Source of the DNA: Carposina sasakii
Taxonomy: Eukaryota > Arthropoda > Insecta > Lepidoptera > Carposinidae
Assembly (NCBI GenBank): GCA_014607495.2
Contig: CP053155.1
Coordinates: 12,214,001-12,278,000, forward strand
Length of the DNA: 64,000 bases
Reading direction: 5' to 3'
The notes below the pieces were generated by a model. It had not been told where the DNA came from. It made no database searches and saw only the letters and a program-made list of their open reading frames with translations. Shown here piece by piece: positions 43,345 through 54,826 of the stretch (positions are counted from its first letter, which is position 1; each line of letters starts with the position of its first letter). A program made the translations under genes and the position numbers.

Positions 43345-43492
43345 AGAGTACGCTGAAGCGACGAGCGTGCATGAAGAATATCATAAAAGGTGATAAAGCG
43401 AAAAAGGTGTGTCAGAACCGTAGTAAATGGAGATACGTAATCTCTGCCTACCCCTCCGGGAATGAGGCGTGATTTTATGTTTATATGTATGT
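43345..43492 (+). repeat. SINE-like repeat G
   Basis: GCGTGCATGAAGAATATCAT, AAGGTGTGTCAGAACCGTAG and CTCTGCCTACCCCTCCGGGA followed by a GTTTATATGTATGTA tail. Confidence 0.65.
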
Positions 43493-43712
43493 ACCCACGT
43501 TGCACCTGTCAGCCTAGCCACGTGGTAAGGGATAAAAGCCTATCGCTGTTTTTCGGGTACAAACAATCTAACGATTAGTTACATTTCCGATGAGATTTGT
43601 CTGTCAGTTTTTAATAATGACTATCTGTATTTCTTATGCAAGAAGCTTGCACCAATAAGTATTTTAACATTGTTAACATTCTCAGAAAATGTTATCTGAG
43701 TAAGGGCCGATT

Positions 43713-43828
43713 TTTCCAAACGTCAGATAGCCTATCAGAGGAATAAAGTTGATGCTGTCTCTCTCTAAAACTTGATCATGATAGAGACATCATCAACTTT
43801 ATTCTTCTGATAGTTCCTCTGGGAAAGC
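43713..43828. mobile_element. Foldback element, 30-bp arms
   Basis: TATCAGAGGAATAAAGTTGA…GTCTCT (43733-43762) pairs with 43783-43812 at 28 of 30 positions around a 20-nt loop. Weaker pairing continues outside to TTTTCC/GGGAAAG. No coding. Confidence 0.65.
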
Positions 43829-43879
43829 TTACTTAACAGCTTTCAATTAATAATGGCCTTAAAGTCTAAGATTTTGTTC

Positions 43880-43959
43880 TATCGAGGTATATATTATCTT
43901 CATTTCCCTTCGGCTATCTTATCGAGGTATATATTATCTTCATTTCCCTTCGGCTATCT
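43880..43959 (+). repeat. Perfect 40-bp tandem duplication
   Basis: TATCGAGGTATATATTATCT followed by TCATTTCCCTTCGGCTATCT occurs twice back to back without a difference, so it is recent. Confidence 0.9.
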
Positions 43960-44017
43960 AGGGGCTATATAGAGTAATAATAAAAAAACTTGGTTTACTT
44001 TGCGATTACATTGACCA

Positions 44018-44250
44018 CTAGCGGCCGCCCGCGACTTCGTCCGCGTGAAAGGGCATTGCATCCGTGTGAAGATTACGTAAAGAGCATTTTACGTAGAATA
44101 CGTAATCAGGAGGCGGGGCGGGTTGCTATATAGCCTATAGCCTTCCTCGATAATTGGGCTATCCAACTCTGAAAGAATTTTTGAAATCGGACCAGTAGTT
44201 CCTGAAATTAGCGCATTCAAACAAACAAACTCTTCAGCCTTATAATAATA
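44018..44250 (-). mobile_element. Non-autonomous Helitron with a mini foldback insert
   Basis: Minus-strand 3' end CGCGGACGAAGTCGCGGGCG then GCCGCTAG before T. 5' end near TTATTATAAGGCTGAAGAG. At 44073-44115 a short insert bounded by GATTACGT and ACGTAATC resembles the 4119-4267 foldback. Joined head-to-tail with the next Helitron. Confidence 0.7.
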
Positions 44251-45048
44251 TAAGCTGTTGCCCGCGACTTCGTCCGCGTCAACAAACTACTTCTGCGTAA
44301 ATTATATTTTTTGTTTTATTTTCTTGTGGCAGAAGAACATACTGAGCAACCGATCTTGACAACGCGACATATAATTGGCCGTGTGAAAAGCAGTCTTGAC
44401 GTAAGTCAATTCCAACGTGTTTAAACGTTTGCCCCTGTGATTTATTAATTGTTACAGCAAAAGATAACTTAACAGGGAATTGAATTCTTTTAAAATGTTG
44501 AATAACTTTTCCTAAGACGGTATTTTCATATCTCTCAAAATTTAGCTGGGCTGTTAAGGGTTCTGCATCAGGTTATCTAGACCTTCAATTTTATTACGTT
44601 ATTAGAAAGTGCTTATCATGCTGAGCAACTTTTCCTAAGACGGTATTTTCATATCTCTCAAAGTTTAGCTGGGCTGCTAAGGGTTCTGCATCAGGCAGTC
44701 TAGACCTTCAATTTTTTTCTTTCATATCATTTCTACGTAATTTTATTCTTTCATACATATTTTTTGGATAACTTGAACCGTTTACGCAGCGCACGCAACG
44801 GAAGTCTCCAAAGTTGAATAATTTTCCCCGTTTTTTCCACATTTTCCTCTTATTCTTCGTCCCTATTGGTCGCAATGTGATGATATATAGCCTAAAGCCT
44901 TCCTCGATAAATGGACTATCCAACACAAAAAGAATTTTTTAATTCGACCCAGTAGTTCCGGAGATTAGCGCGTTCAATCAAACAAACAAACAAACAAACA
45001 AACTCTTCAGCTTTATAATATTAATATATATAATATATATAGTATAGA
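44251..45048 (-). mobile_element. Helitron carrying a helicase remnant
   Basis: Minus strand starts TCTATACTATATATATTATA…, continues ATTATAAAGCTGAAGAGTTT, and ends with hairpin GCGGACGAAGTCGCGGGC and CAACAGCTTA (CTRR end mutated). A 120-bp segment with CCTAAGACGGTATTTTCATA occurs twice (about 44505-44590 and 44625-44710). The copy is internally deleted; only the helicase tail is recognisable. Confidence 0.75.
44279..44493 (-). pseudogene. Helitron Pif1-like helicase, C-terminus
   Basis: Minus strand encodes [20 protein letters not shown], then [20 protein letters not shown], then [17 protein letters not shown] and a stop at 44281-44279. TINKSQGQ and LYVALSR are helicase motifs V and VI of Pif1-type Helitron helicases. 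It stops just before the Helitron 3' hairpin, as in complete elements. The rest of the Rep-helicase protein is missing. Confidence 0.85.
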
Positions 45049-45079
45049 TTGTAATAGCTAATTTAATTGACCATTATAA

Positions 45080-45304
45080 CGTGTGGTGTTGGCAATGTAC
45101 CTAAAATAACACAACTCCATGTCTGCCAGTAGGTATCGTAAGACGCGGTTAAGGGTTTCCGGGAGGTGGGCATCACATCACACTGCGGTCACCAACTCGC
45201 TATTCCAGCGTAGTGACTATAGATAAAAACCTCCCTTTGGTAGTAACCTTGTGGCGTTCCCTGGGAGAGGCTTACGTCCAGCAGTGGACTGCAATAGGCT
45301 GATA
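45080..45304 (+). repeat. RTE-tailed SINE E
   Basis: CAGTAGGTATCGTAAGACGC, TTAAGGGTTTCCGGGAGGTG and GTGGACTGCAATAGGCTGAT. Confidence 0.6.
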
Positions 45305-45477
45305 ATAACTAAATGCATTACTTTAAATGTTTATAATTAAAAGGCCTCAACATATTTTGATAATTAGAAAACATCTATAGACAATTTTAAGTCACAAATG
45401 TTCTACTGTATAGGTCTATAATAATTTAATTTATTACAAAAGTATATTAATTAAATTAAAAATTATACATATAGGCT

Positions 45478-45990
45478 ATACATTTTGGGTCGTCAACGTT
45501 CCCGAAAACTACGGAATCTTCTCATCATCACTATCATTTTTCTCCATACCTGGAAAGTGTCTGGTTTCCAAAATATTAGGGTCCAAAGTTGAGTAAATAG
45601 ACTGCGTTTTTCTGCATAAATGCACATTGACGCGTGTAGCAAGATTTTTCACGAGAAATAATTAATATCTGTCTATGAAAAAACTAGCATAAACACTGGA
45701 CACTATAAATTTCGCCAGATCAAGAAAGTAAATTTTTTATTTAAAAAATTTTACATCGTTTCCCTAGCATTTTTTTGGCATAAAATTAATTGATAAGTAG
45801 ACTTTAGATCTCAATATCTTAGAAACCAGACACTTCCCAGGTATGCTTCCATGGAGAAAAATGTTCGTGATGATGAGGAGAATACGTGGTATTCAGAAAC
45901 GTTGACGACCAAAAAATACCCTGTACGTATAGAGTACGTACCCTTCGTTAAGGGTGGCAACGAAAAAACACCCTGTATACATACAATGCA
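45478..45990 (-). mobile_element. Family C TIR element, rearranged copy
   Basis: Left arm (GGTCGTCAACGTTCCCGAAA … TTTTTCTCCATACCTGGAAA) is repeated in reverse at 45835-45925, and a normal outer end (AAGGGTGGCAACGAAAAAAC … CCTGTATAC) follows. The copy thus has two inverted inner arms of over 100 bp plus one standard end. Confidence 0.6.
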
Positions 45991-48433
45991 TCTTATTGGT
46001 ATAGTGCATTTTATTGACCTTGTTTGTTAACTCTAATGCGATTTTTTTCATTCCAGGCACGGCACTATCGACGTTCCCAAAGTTCCCAAGTATGAACGAA
46101 AAAAAGAAATCGTAATAAGTTGACTGAGAATTATCCAATATTTTTGAAATATATTTTTTGTACTAAAGAATCTTTACTATTCACCTTTATGGACTTTAAT
46201 ACGCTTATTTGACTACCTAAAAAGCTAAAAAGAAATTAATTCCTATGAATTATAATTATTTTTATATAGCCTCGATGTAGTACCTAAGTAAGTAAGAACA
46301 ATTGGCTATCCAGTTTGTTCCAACGTAATCGCTTGAAAAGTTTACCCGTGGAGAACTAGGACTCTACTATTATAATGTTACCTCCACGTTCAATTTCCAT
46401 TCATAAACCTACCTCTCCCTGTCCTTATATTGTATATGTAATATAATATTTATTTGCTAGTACTTACCTACATTTCTATGTAATTTTTTTTTAAATATTA
46501 CTGTTAGTAAGTAAAAGCAATTCATTAATTATAATAAAGAAATACATAAAAAGTATGGGAATAAAACCAAAAGTTAGAACATTGGTCAATTAAGACGTAG
46601 GTAAAGCACAAGGAATCCAAGCACAAAATATTACATTTACGAGTATATTTATATATTTTAACTAGATAACTATGTACGCTTTTTAATTTGTGGCAAATAT
46701 TTCAACAAAGCATGAGAAATTCACAAATAATCATAGTAAAAAAAACATAATTTAAAAAATCCAAAAACCCGACAGCTTAAAAAAGAACCAAATAATGTAC
46801 ATAATAAAAAAACTGAAAAGAAAAAAACAAGTACTTAGATGTCCGGTTGTCTAGAATTCTATAATATTATTATGGAATGAATACAATTGAAGAACATTAA
46901 ATATTTTTTAATGATCGTAACATAACCACTGAATAGCCAGGATCCGTTGAAATATTAGCTTGGCTGTCGGATAATGGATCCCGACTGTTCAGTTAGGTCA
47001 GAATACTTTGCGTCGCGCAGTCGGGTAAAAAGACAAGGAGTCTCAATTAATGAAACCCGCCGACACAGCCAGGTCGCTAAACGTCAAAAGCCGACTACGC
47101 AACCGATTCAAAGAATACTATTTTATAATCTATCAGCGACCGGTTGCACCTTACAAAATCTAAAAGACATAGCAAGGGCTCTCACACTGCTAACATAATT
47201 AATTTTTAATAATAAGCAAGTGAAAGACAACTGAAGAATCTTCAAACGTGATATTAAAGTAAAGACCGTTTATGCGCTCTTACCCTAGCTCTTGCGATAA
47301 CAAACTTTGTCTAGTCTCTATGTTTCTCAATTATAGTTACATTTACTTTATACACTAGCCAGTTACAAATCAAACATGATCTCAGAGAGTGAAATCAAGT
47401 ATGTAATGTACCTGCACATCGATGCACTTCGTAATAGCCTTTTTAGTCAAGCCATCACACGTATGACATGGCGAATGCTTGCAAGCAATTGTACTAGCGC
47501 ATTTGGATAAAAGCCACTTCTTGTCTAAACCCATGTAATATTCTAAAATCACTAATGTATGTACTGAATAGATGTGATGTAGATCGTTAATGTTAGACAT
47601 CCCTTTAGATATATTAGCGTAAGAGCCCTTTATACGATGTTTAGCCCCTTGAAGATTATAATCAAGGAGGATTTATGGTGTAATTAGTTTGAAAATAGAA
47701 TGTATAATTTTAGTATACCGTATTACCGAGAGGAGTAAGACATAGGAAAGTACTTATACAAGGTGGAATAGCTAACCCGAACAAAAATATTTATATCACA
47801 GAATAGATCATGTTACAGGAATAAGCATTAGATACTTTTTATCGTTCCATATTTTATAAATATTTCTTTATAGCTAATCGTGTTGTATTAGAAGTCAGGC
47901 TAACAATCACGTGAATCTATAATAAAATTTATTACGAATTTTTATATTGATCCATTTTATGTCACAGTATATAGGTAAATCTCGTTTAAGAAATTAATAT
48001 TCACCGATTAGAGATTTAAGCACTGTCCATTGTTTTATTTTAATTGTAGTTTTCTTCTTGACCAAATTGGTCTGGAGTTACCAAACGAAATCAATGTCAA
48101 TTGTTTCATTCAATTTAGCTTAATCTTTTCCTATTACTTAACAACAAAAAAAAATACAGGTTTAAAAATTTCGAGATTTCAATACACATTCAGTAACATT
48201 CATTATAGAGAAATTACATTATTTGAATCGAAAACGTTTTGTCAGCACATAAAGCAAGAATTTTCGTATGAAAACACATACCTACTTTTATGATGATTAA
48301 TAGTTATCCATTAGTTGTAGTCATATACCAACTTAAGAAAGTTTTGTGCAGCGTCTGCCCAAATAAATATTTACTACGAGTATATGACTGGCCACTTTGA
48401 AAGTAAAACGCGATGACTGGGCAAACTAAATAC
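45991..48433. other. Mostly AT-rich, one weak exon candidate
   Basis: On the minus strand, 47412-47550 reads YYMGLDKKWLLSKCASTIAC then KHSPCHTCDGLTKKAITKCI between an acceptor-like GTGATTTTAG and a donor GTACAT. Five cysteines are striking but I know no such family. Nothing else is supported here. Confidence 0.25.
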
Positions 48434-48502
48434 ATGGTGGCTCAGTGGTAAGAGCGCTGGCACGGAATGCAGAGGTCGTGGGTTCGATTCCCACCCGGGT
48501 GA
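48434..48502 (+). repeat. tRNA-like module, first of a tandem pair
   Basis: GGTGGCTCAGTGGTAAGAGC (D-arm), then perfect T-arm GTGGGTTCGATTCCCAC and CCGGGTGAGG. No intact 5' acceptor strand (TACATGG). Same module as 1186-1257, opposite strand. Confidence 0.65.
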
Positions 48503-48763
48503 GGAATTTTTTTTTATTAATAATTTTATTTCTTTATTAATAATTTTATAATATATAATATCTTGACTAAGATAAAAACACTTCTCCATAATATAATCCG
48601 TTAGGTTATGGTTGATCGTTTCATCATTAAAACATTGTGCTGAGGGATTCAGCTTTGTTTGCCGAGATTTGGCTTATGTATATAGGTAGCTATCGGGATG
48701 AAAAATAACGTTTCCAATAATGTAATTTCAAAAAGAGATGGTAAAATTCGTCATCCGAGTAAT

Positions 48764-48835
48764 TGACCCGGTGGCTCAGTGGTAAGAGCGCTGGCACGAA
48801 ATGCAAAGGTCGTGGGTTCGATTCCCATCCGGGTG
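48764..48835 (+). repeat. tRNA-like module, second of the tandem pair
   Basis: GACCCGG acceptor strand matches CCGGGTG at 48829-48835. D-arm GCTC/GAGC and T-arm pair, but the anticodon stem CTGGC/GCAAA does not. 334 bp from the previous module, with the spacer shared with 1258-1510 in reverse. Confidence 0.65.
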
Positions 48836-49229
48836 AGGAATTTTTTCCATTTCTTTATTAATAATTTTAAAATAAAAACAATTTGGAATGTTCTTGATTA
48901 TTAATAGAAGTTATGGTTTTATTGAGATTTTATTATGTAAGGAATTAAAGAAATAATGTAGATATTGTTTTAGTTAAAGATTCAATCATTGTATGATATG
49001 AAAGAATGATTTTAAGAAAATTTAAAAAATGTACATACATTCATCAATTTAAAATGGGTTTAGTTTTAAAATACAACCTGCATGATATTGCAAACAAAGA
49101 AATAATTTGTAAATATAGTTTTTTTTTCACTGTTAAGAGATTATGTACTTTGACAGCTGAAAGTTATATTATCAATTGATAAGCAATTCATATGAGTATA
49201 GTGTTTTCGTTTATTAAATACAGAATAAT

Positions 49230-49610
49230 TTTTGGTCGTTAACGTTCCCGAAAACTACGGAATCTCCTCATCATCACTATAATTTTTCTCCATGGCAGCA
49301 TACCTGGGAAGTGTCTGGTTCCCAAGATATTAGGGTCCAAAGTTGAATAAATACACTGCGTTTTTCTGCATAAATGCACATAGACGCGTTTAGCAAGATT
49401 TTTTCACGAGAAATAATTAATATATGTCTATGAAAAAACTAGCATAAACACTGGACACTATAAATTTCGCCCGATCAAGTAAAACAATTTTTTATTTTTT
49501 TTATTTACATCATTTCCCAACATTTTTTTTGGCATAAACTTACTTTATTTGATGTATAGAGTACGTACCCTTCATTAAGGGTGGCAACGAAAAAACACCC
49601 TGTATGTTTG
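49230..49610 (-). mobile_element. Family C TIR element, nearly full length
   Basis: From TTTTTGGTCGTTAACGTTCC through CTAGCATAAACACTGGACAC to GGGTGGCAACGAAAAAACAC and CCTGTA. Reverse orientation of 8520-8902. The left terminal repeat is worn. Confidence 0.7.
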
Positions 49611-50062
49611 TTATAATAGTATTAATTTTAAATGTGTTGAATGGTAGGTATGGTCAATCTCATTGGTGCGACAAAAAATTACCCAAAAAAATATACCTAT
49701 ACGTCAAAAATTTATCTTTAAACATTGTTAACTTATAATTTTGTACCTAATAATTGTTAATGTTAATTATAACTTATGTACTTATCACTAAACAATACAA
49801 AAAGTAATACATTTATATATTTTTACGTAGGTATTTCATAACGAATACAATCTCTCTATGTTACAAATATTTTGATGGTGAGTTTATTTTGGTCCAATAA
49901 AATTAAATTTCAAAGAAAATGTATTATTCAGTGTATTTTATTTCTTTTAAATAGTGATCTACCTTTATTTTATCCCTTTACTATTATAGGTCGAAAGTAG
50001 GTAATTGGTAAAGATTTGTTTTTCTGATCATTCTCCTGACTGTTGCCAATTGTTCTTTGATA

Positions 50063-50744
50063 CAAAAGCCGACAAGTGCGAGTTGAACTCGCGTGAAGAG
50101 GGTTCCGTACGATGTTACATGCTCATTGTGGGCTTATTTTTTTCATTAAATATTCATTTACAAACCGATTCAACAAAACTTAACATTGGAGTTAAAAAAT
50201 ATGTTCTCCCACACATTCCACCTGCAAATGTAAGTTGGTACGCACAATATTGAGTGATTTACCATGTTATTTTAATATCATGGACTTCTTATAGGTTTTC
50301 CTATAATCTATAAGGAGAAAACTAATTTCTGTATTTTTTTCAAAATTTTAGGTTCAGTAGTTTCGGAGATAAGGGGGGAGGGAATGGTCAATTTTCGTCT
50401 ATTTTCTTGAATAACTTGGAAACTATTTATTTTAAAATTACAAAAAAATACATTTAAGATCTTCTCAACAAGACCTTTCATTTGATATGCCACACGATGC
50501 AGTTTTCAGAATTTTTTTTTTAATTTTCCCCTTCCCCCCCAAAAATGACCCCCCATATACAGATTTCATCTGCTCACGTCACACCTCTGTGTTTGGGTCA
50601 CAGGAATTGATATGTGTACCAAATTTCAACTTAATCGGTCTAATAGATTCGGAGATAATTGACTGTAAGCGACGGACGGACAGACACACGAGTGATCCTA
50701 TAAGGGTTCCGTTTTTGTATTCAGACGTACGGAACCCTAAAAAG
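50063..50744 (+). mobile_element. GGGTTCCGTAC repeat (family D), second copy
   Basis: Nearly identical to 6676-7264 from AAAAGCCGACAAGTGCGAGT to GACGTACGGAACCCTAAAAA, except that 50120-50240 carries a different 120-bp segment. Plus-strand ORFs in both copies differ by indels, so it is not coding. Confidence 0.75.
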
Positions 50745-51733
50745 TATTTTGATTCACTCTTTTTTAACAAAGATAATCATTATCTTTGTATAAAAGCAAA
50801 GTTAGACGGAAGGTAAACGTCTCTGCCTGGTTCAGTTTGAGTATTTAGGAACAGGAAATCTTTTAATTGGCCGCCATATTGTCTTTCACAAGTTTGTCTT
50901 CAATTCCAAAATTGGGTCAACGGATTATAAGGAAATTGCATTGATTTGGATTAAAAGTTGTTGTTTAAGGATCGCTAAACAAAGACATGGCAGCATTATT
51001 ATTATTCAATTTTTTTTGTCCTTTCGACATCTTCCTGTCCCTATTTATGTGATCGGCGTAATTGGTTTCCTCCGAAATTCATATTGCTAAGGATTTGGCA
51101 TTAGTTTAAAAGCCGGATTCCTACTTGACCTACCTTCCACGTACATAGCTAAGTTACAATTTTGCAATATTCAAATCTGTACATAAAATAAATTCACGGA
51201 TACTGGTCTATAATTGGGATTGAAGCTACGCCCACTTCCCCACTTGCCTTTTTCTTCTAAATACCAGCTGAAACCAGTGGGTATTATATTAAGAATACAT
51301 TTTGGCGAACAAACAGAATTTAATTCACAGTGGCTCCGAAAATAATTTAAATGATGGCGTTATACTGACACAATGCTTAAAAACATCCGGTTGTTAAATT
51401 AAATGGATTTTCAGAACTGGAAACTGTCGCTGAAACGCAATTAAACGGTCATTTCAGTTATTTCCCAGTTTATGCTGGTAATACACAGACAGGCCTACGT
51501 GTATTAATTCCAAGTAAGGTAACGTTATTACTTTCATCTGTGTAAGTAATAATATAAAAGTAACTTTTTATTTCAGTGTATAATTTACTCAAAATAACAA
51601 AATAGGGTTAGCCCGAACAGCAGGATCCCGTATGAGATCCCACAACTTTGTGCGGCATGCAGACCAGATAAAGGGTGAAGAAACGCTCCAGCTAGCGATA
51701 TGAGTAACCTTCGCATTTCTGATATTAGTGAGG
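50745..51733. other. No feature recognised
   Basis: AT-rich with no supportable gene or repeat. Confidence 0.35.
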
Positions 51734-51864
51734 ACTAGTAAACGCCCGCGACTTTATCCGCATAAACCATCCTATGTGTTAGTCTACCGTAAGTGAATGT
51801 AAAAGTGGAACAAACAAACCAAAGAAACAAACAAACATACACACACGATTATAATATTAGTAGT
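51734..51864 (-). mobile_element. Short Helitron remnant
   Basis: Minus strand from TACTAATATTATAATCGTGT to GCGGATAAAGTCGCGGGCGT and TTACTAG before T. Confidence 0.6.
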
Positions 51865-52970
51865 AAAAAAGAACATTAAAAATAAAGGATTATTCTAACC
51901 AAACATCTTCTCATACTCGTACTTACACATACGTTTGGATATTATTAAAATTGTATAGGTATCTAGAATAAAAAAAAATTCTAACTCGTTCAGCACCTAA
52001 GTAGCCCATAAATTAATTGTCATTAACCAAAAACAGTAAGACAAATTGCTATCAATTAAGTTAGTACCCACCATTACTTTTCACGTGGTGAGTGACCCTT
52101 AAATTAATTTATGTTTCAACAAAGAGCCATAGGTCTGAGGTGAAATGGGCAATTAGAAAGAGACCTTTGCGAAGTTGTCTGAATTTGACCATAACTTTAT
52201 GAGTCTTTAAAATGAAGGCACATCAGAATAATATGGCATAGAAATATTTGTAAAAAGTGAAGGTAGCAATGCTGAATGATTTGACGTTACTATTTCTTGA
52301 GTGCAGACGTTTTTATTTCTTACTATTTCTAAAATGGATTTTTAATGAAAAATAGTTTATTGAAAAATAAATATTTACAATGCAGTTACAAATGGCACAT
52401 ACTCGTACATTATGGTACTTATACAAAAAGCTTAAGAATTAATGAATAAAGTAATAAGGCTTTAGTATTGTCTATCTGTGCTACGTGTGTAAAATTAGCA
52501 CAATTTGACACTTGGTAAAAATCACAAATCACTTGATGATTTATGTAAATATGCGAAACACAAAATTATTTCTTATAATAATGGAGCTAAATTCACAATT
52601 CTGATTGTAGAGAAGGACTTATGTTGTGAAAGAAAATTTACTTACTTTCCGTACGTTTTGTCCTTTCTTAGGCTTATTATTCTAATGCCAGATCGAGCGG
52701 TCCTTTTTTAATAACCACGGAAACCTTAATTGTACCGTGGAACGTGTAGAGGAACGTGTAGAGGAAAGAAATGAGAGGTACGTAAAGGATACCCTTCCTT
52801 TATAAACATGGACCTTGGTGAGAACAGATTAAAACTGGTAACACTTATTAAAATCTAATTAATTCAGGGCAGTTTGCAATCTGTGAATGGAGATCTTATG
52901 AGAGATTATGTATTAATTGTTATTTAAGCATCGTTTGTCTCATACAATATCAAAGAATACACCAGCTGCA
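51865..52970. other. No feature recognised
   Basis: AT-rich. A direct repeat GGAACGTGTAGAGGAACGTGTAGAGG (13-bp unit twice) lies at 52739-52764. Confidence 0.4.
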
Positions 52971-52974
52971 TTAC

Positions 52975-53122
52975 CATCGATGCATGTCGTAAACATCGAC
53001 TTTGGAATGCGGGCATTATCTCAGGCGATAAGCTGGAAACTTGTCATTGATAATGTACCATCTATTCCGCTGATACTATGATGTTTCTAGCTACCTCATT
53101 TCGGGAACACAGCCGTGTGTAT
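52975..53122 (-). repeat. Repeat H, reverse copy
   Basis: GATGCATGTCGTAAACATCG, TCTCAGGCGATAAGCTGGAA and TTTCGGGAACACAGCCGTGT match 10518-10700. Confidence 0.5.
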
Positions 53123-53529
53123 GTTTGTTTCAAACCTTGGTACCTAATGTTTTTATGACATGTATACTAAGTACCTACCCGATGAGTTCACAGGCAATAA
53201 TTCCAATAGGAACACAAGTACGTTCGGATCTGAAGACAAACCGGCATTAACCAGTTTAGTATAAAATTTAATTAGTACCCGCAGCCCCGAATTGGAATTC
53301 CCCCTGTATCTACCCGCTAACCAACGGGTCACCTATATGTAAACTAAAAACTTTATACTATTAATCTGACATACCTAGATAAACATGCGATAGTTAGATT
53401 ATGTCTCGAATCAGATTAAGATCATATCCCGCACCGGTTTAAACTAAGTTTAAGCGATTCACTTAAGGCAGTATCTCGGTAAATGGGTTAGAAACAAGAA
53501 GGACAAAAATGGTAGAGAAGAGTTGGCAA

Positions 53530-53830
53530 TAGTGAATTTTATAATATTTTAATTGAATTTTATAATATACAATATCTTAATTAAGATAAATTTATAAGAT
53601 ACTTCTCCAGAATATAATTCGCTAGGATATGGTTGATTGTTTCATCATTAAACATTGTGCTGAGGGATTCAGCTTTGTTTACCGAGATTTGGCTAGTGTA
53701 TAGCTATCGGGATGAAAAAATAACGTTGCCAAAAACATAATTTAAAAGAGATGGTAAAATTCGTCATCCGAGTTAAGTGATCCGATAGCTCAGTTGGTGA
53801 GAGCGATGCACGGAAAGCAAGAGGTCGTGA
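53530..53830 (+). repeat. Degenerate tRNA-like unit with spacer
   Basis: Spacer with TATGGTTGATTGTTTCATCA, GCTGAGGGATTCAGCTTTGT and GCTATCGGGATGAAAAAATA, then tRNA-like GATCCGATAGCTCAGTTGGT and GCACGGAAAGCAAGAGGTCG. The T-arm is lost. Confidence 0.6.
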
Positions 53831-53919
53831 ATTTTTTTTTCATTTTCTTATTAATATTTTATGATAGTGAATATAGTGGCCTCTAATCATAAAATATTTG
53901 TTAGTCACTTTATTGAATA

Positions 53920-54160
53920 CTATGGATCCGCCCCGGCTTTGCACGGGTGCACGCCCTTTCACGTGGACAAAGTCGTGGAAGGCCGCTATAAAAAAAAGTG
54001 TTGTTTTAGATTTTTTAAGGATTAAAAATAAATTCTCTCCGTAAGAACCATCCATGTAAGTACTTCAAGGAATATTCTAAAAAAAGAATTAGCGAAATCC
54101 GTTCAGCTGTTCTCGAGATTTGCGCTTAGAAATACATTCAGCGATTCATTTTTTTTTCCG
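53920..54160. mobile_element. Helitron-like fragment
   Basis: CCCTTTCACGTGGACAAAGT and CGTGGAAGGCCGCTAT look like a plus-strand Helitron 3' end. The sequence after it (GAAATCCGTTCAGCTGTTCT) resembles the body of another copy. Borders unclear. Confidence 0.4.
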
Positions 54161-54826
54161 ATTTTAAAAATGCGCCATGGGCATCTTTTCCTTGTAGTAC
54201 CACATCTCTCATTGTAGGACGTTATCTTAGTACCTTTATCGTAAATCTGTGATCGATAATAGATAGAATACCTACCTAGCATGATTAGAAAGGTAGAAAC
54301 GAGTCAATAAAATACTTACTAACATATAAGCGGCACACTTTATTTATTTATATTTCATTATATATTTTAGTTAACTGTCATAGGAATGGTATATAGTTTG
54401 TGTGTTTTAGTCTCAGCTACTTTTAAACTTTATTTATTTAACTCTTTGTCCTCGTAGTTTCTTCTCTCCTCCGTACATAAACTACTAAACGCTTCGTGTT
54501 CCGGAACAATTAGTTTATTCACAATGTATAATCCGTTTTACACTAAATTTACATGAAAATAAACTGTGCAGTTGGATGGTTTGTTTATACGAGTGTTCCT
54601 ACGTTACCTTTAACTAATAAGACTTGTTATAAAAAGTACCTAGTAGGTAAATAAGAATTGCGTTTTGGTTTAAAACAAGAGTCAATAATATCCACATCTT
54701 TCTAGACTTCTAGTCTAAGGGCTGGACATGCTGTTATCGAATACATGAAATTTTATCAGAATAATTTTCTCGTATCTGTTATTCTGATGTTTAAGCTGTT
54801 TAAGTTTCAATACAATTATTTTAGTA

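Noticed and set aside
46974..47198. Basic 74-codon ORF on the plus strand
   Set aside because: No motif, no splice context, no similarity I recognise.
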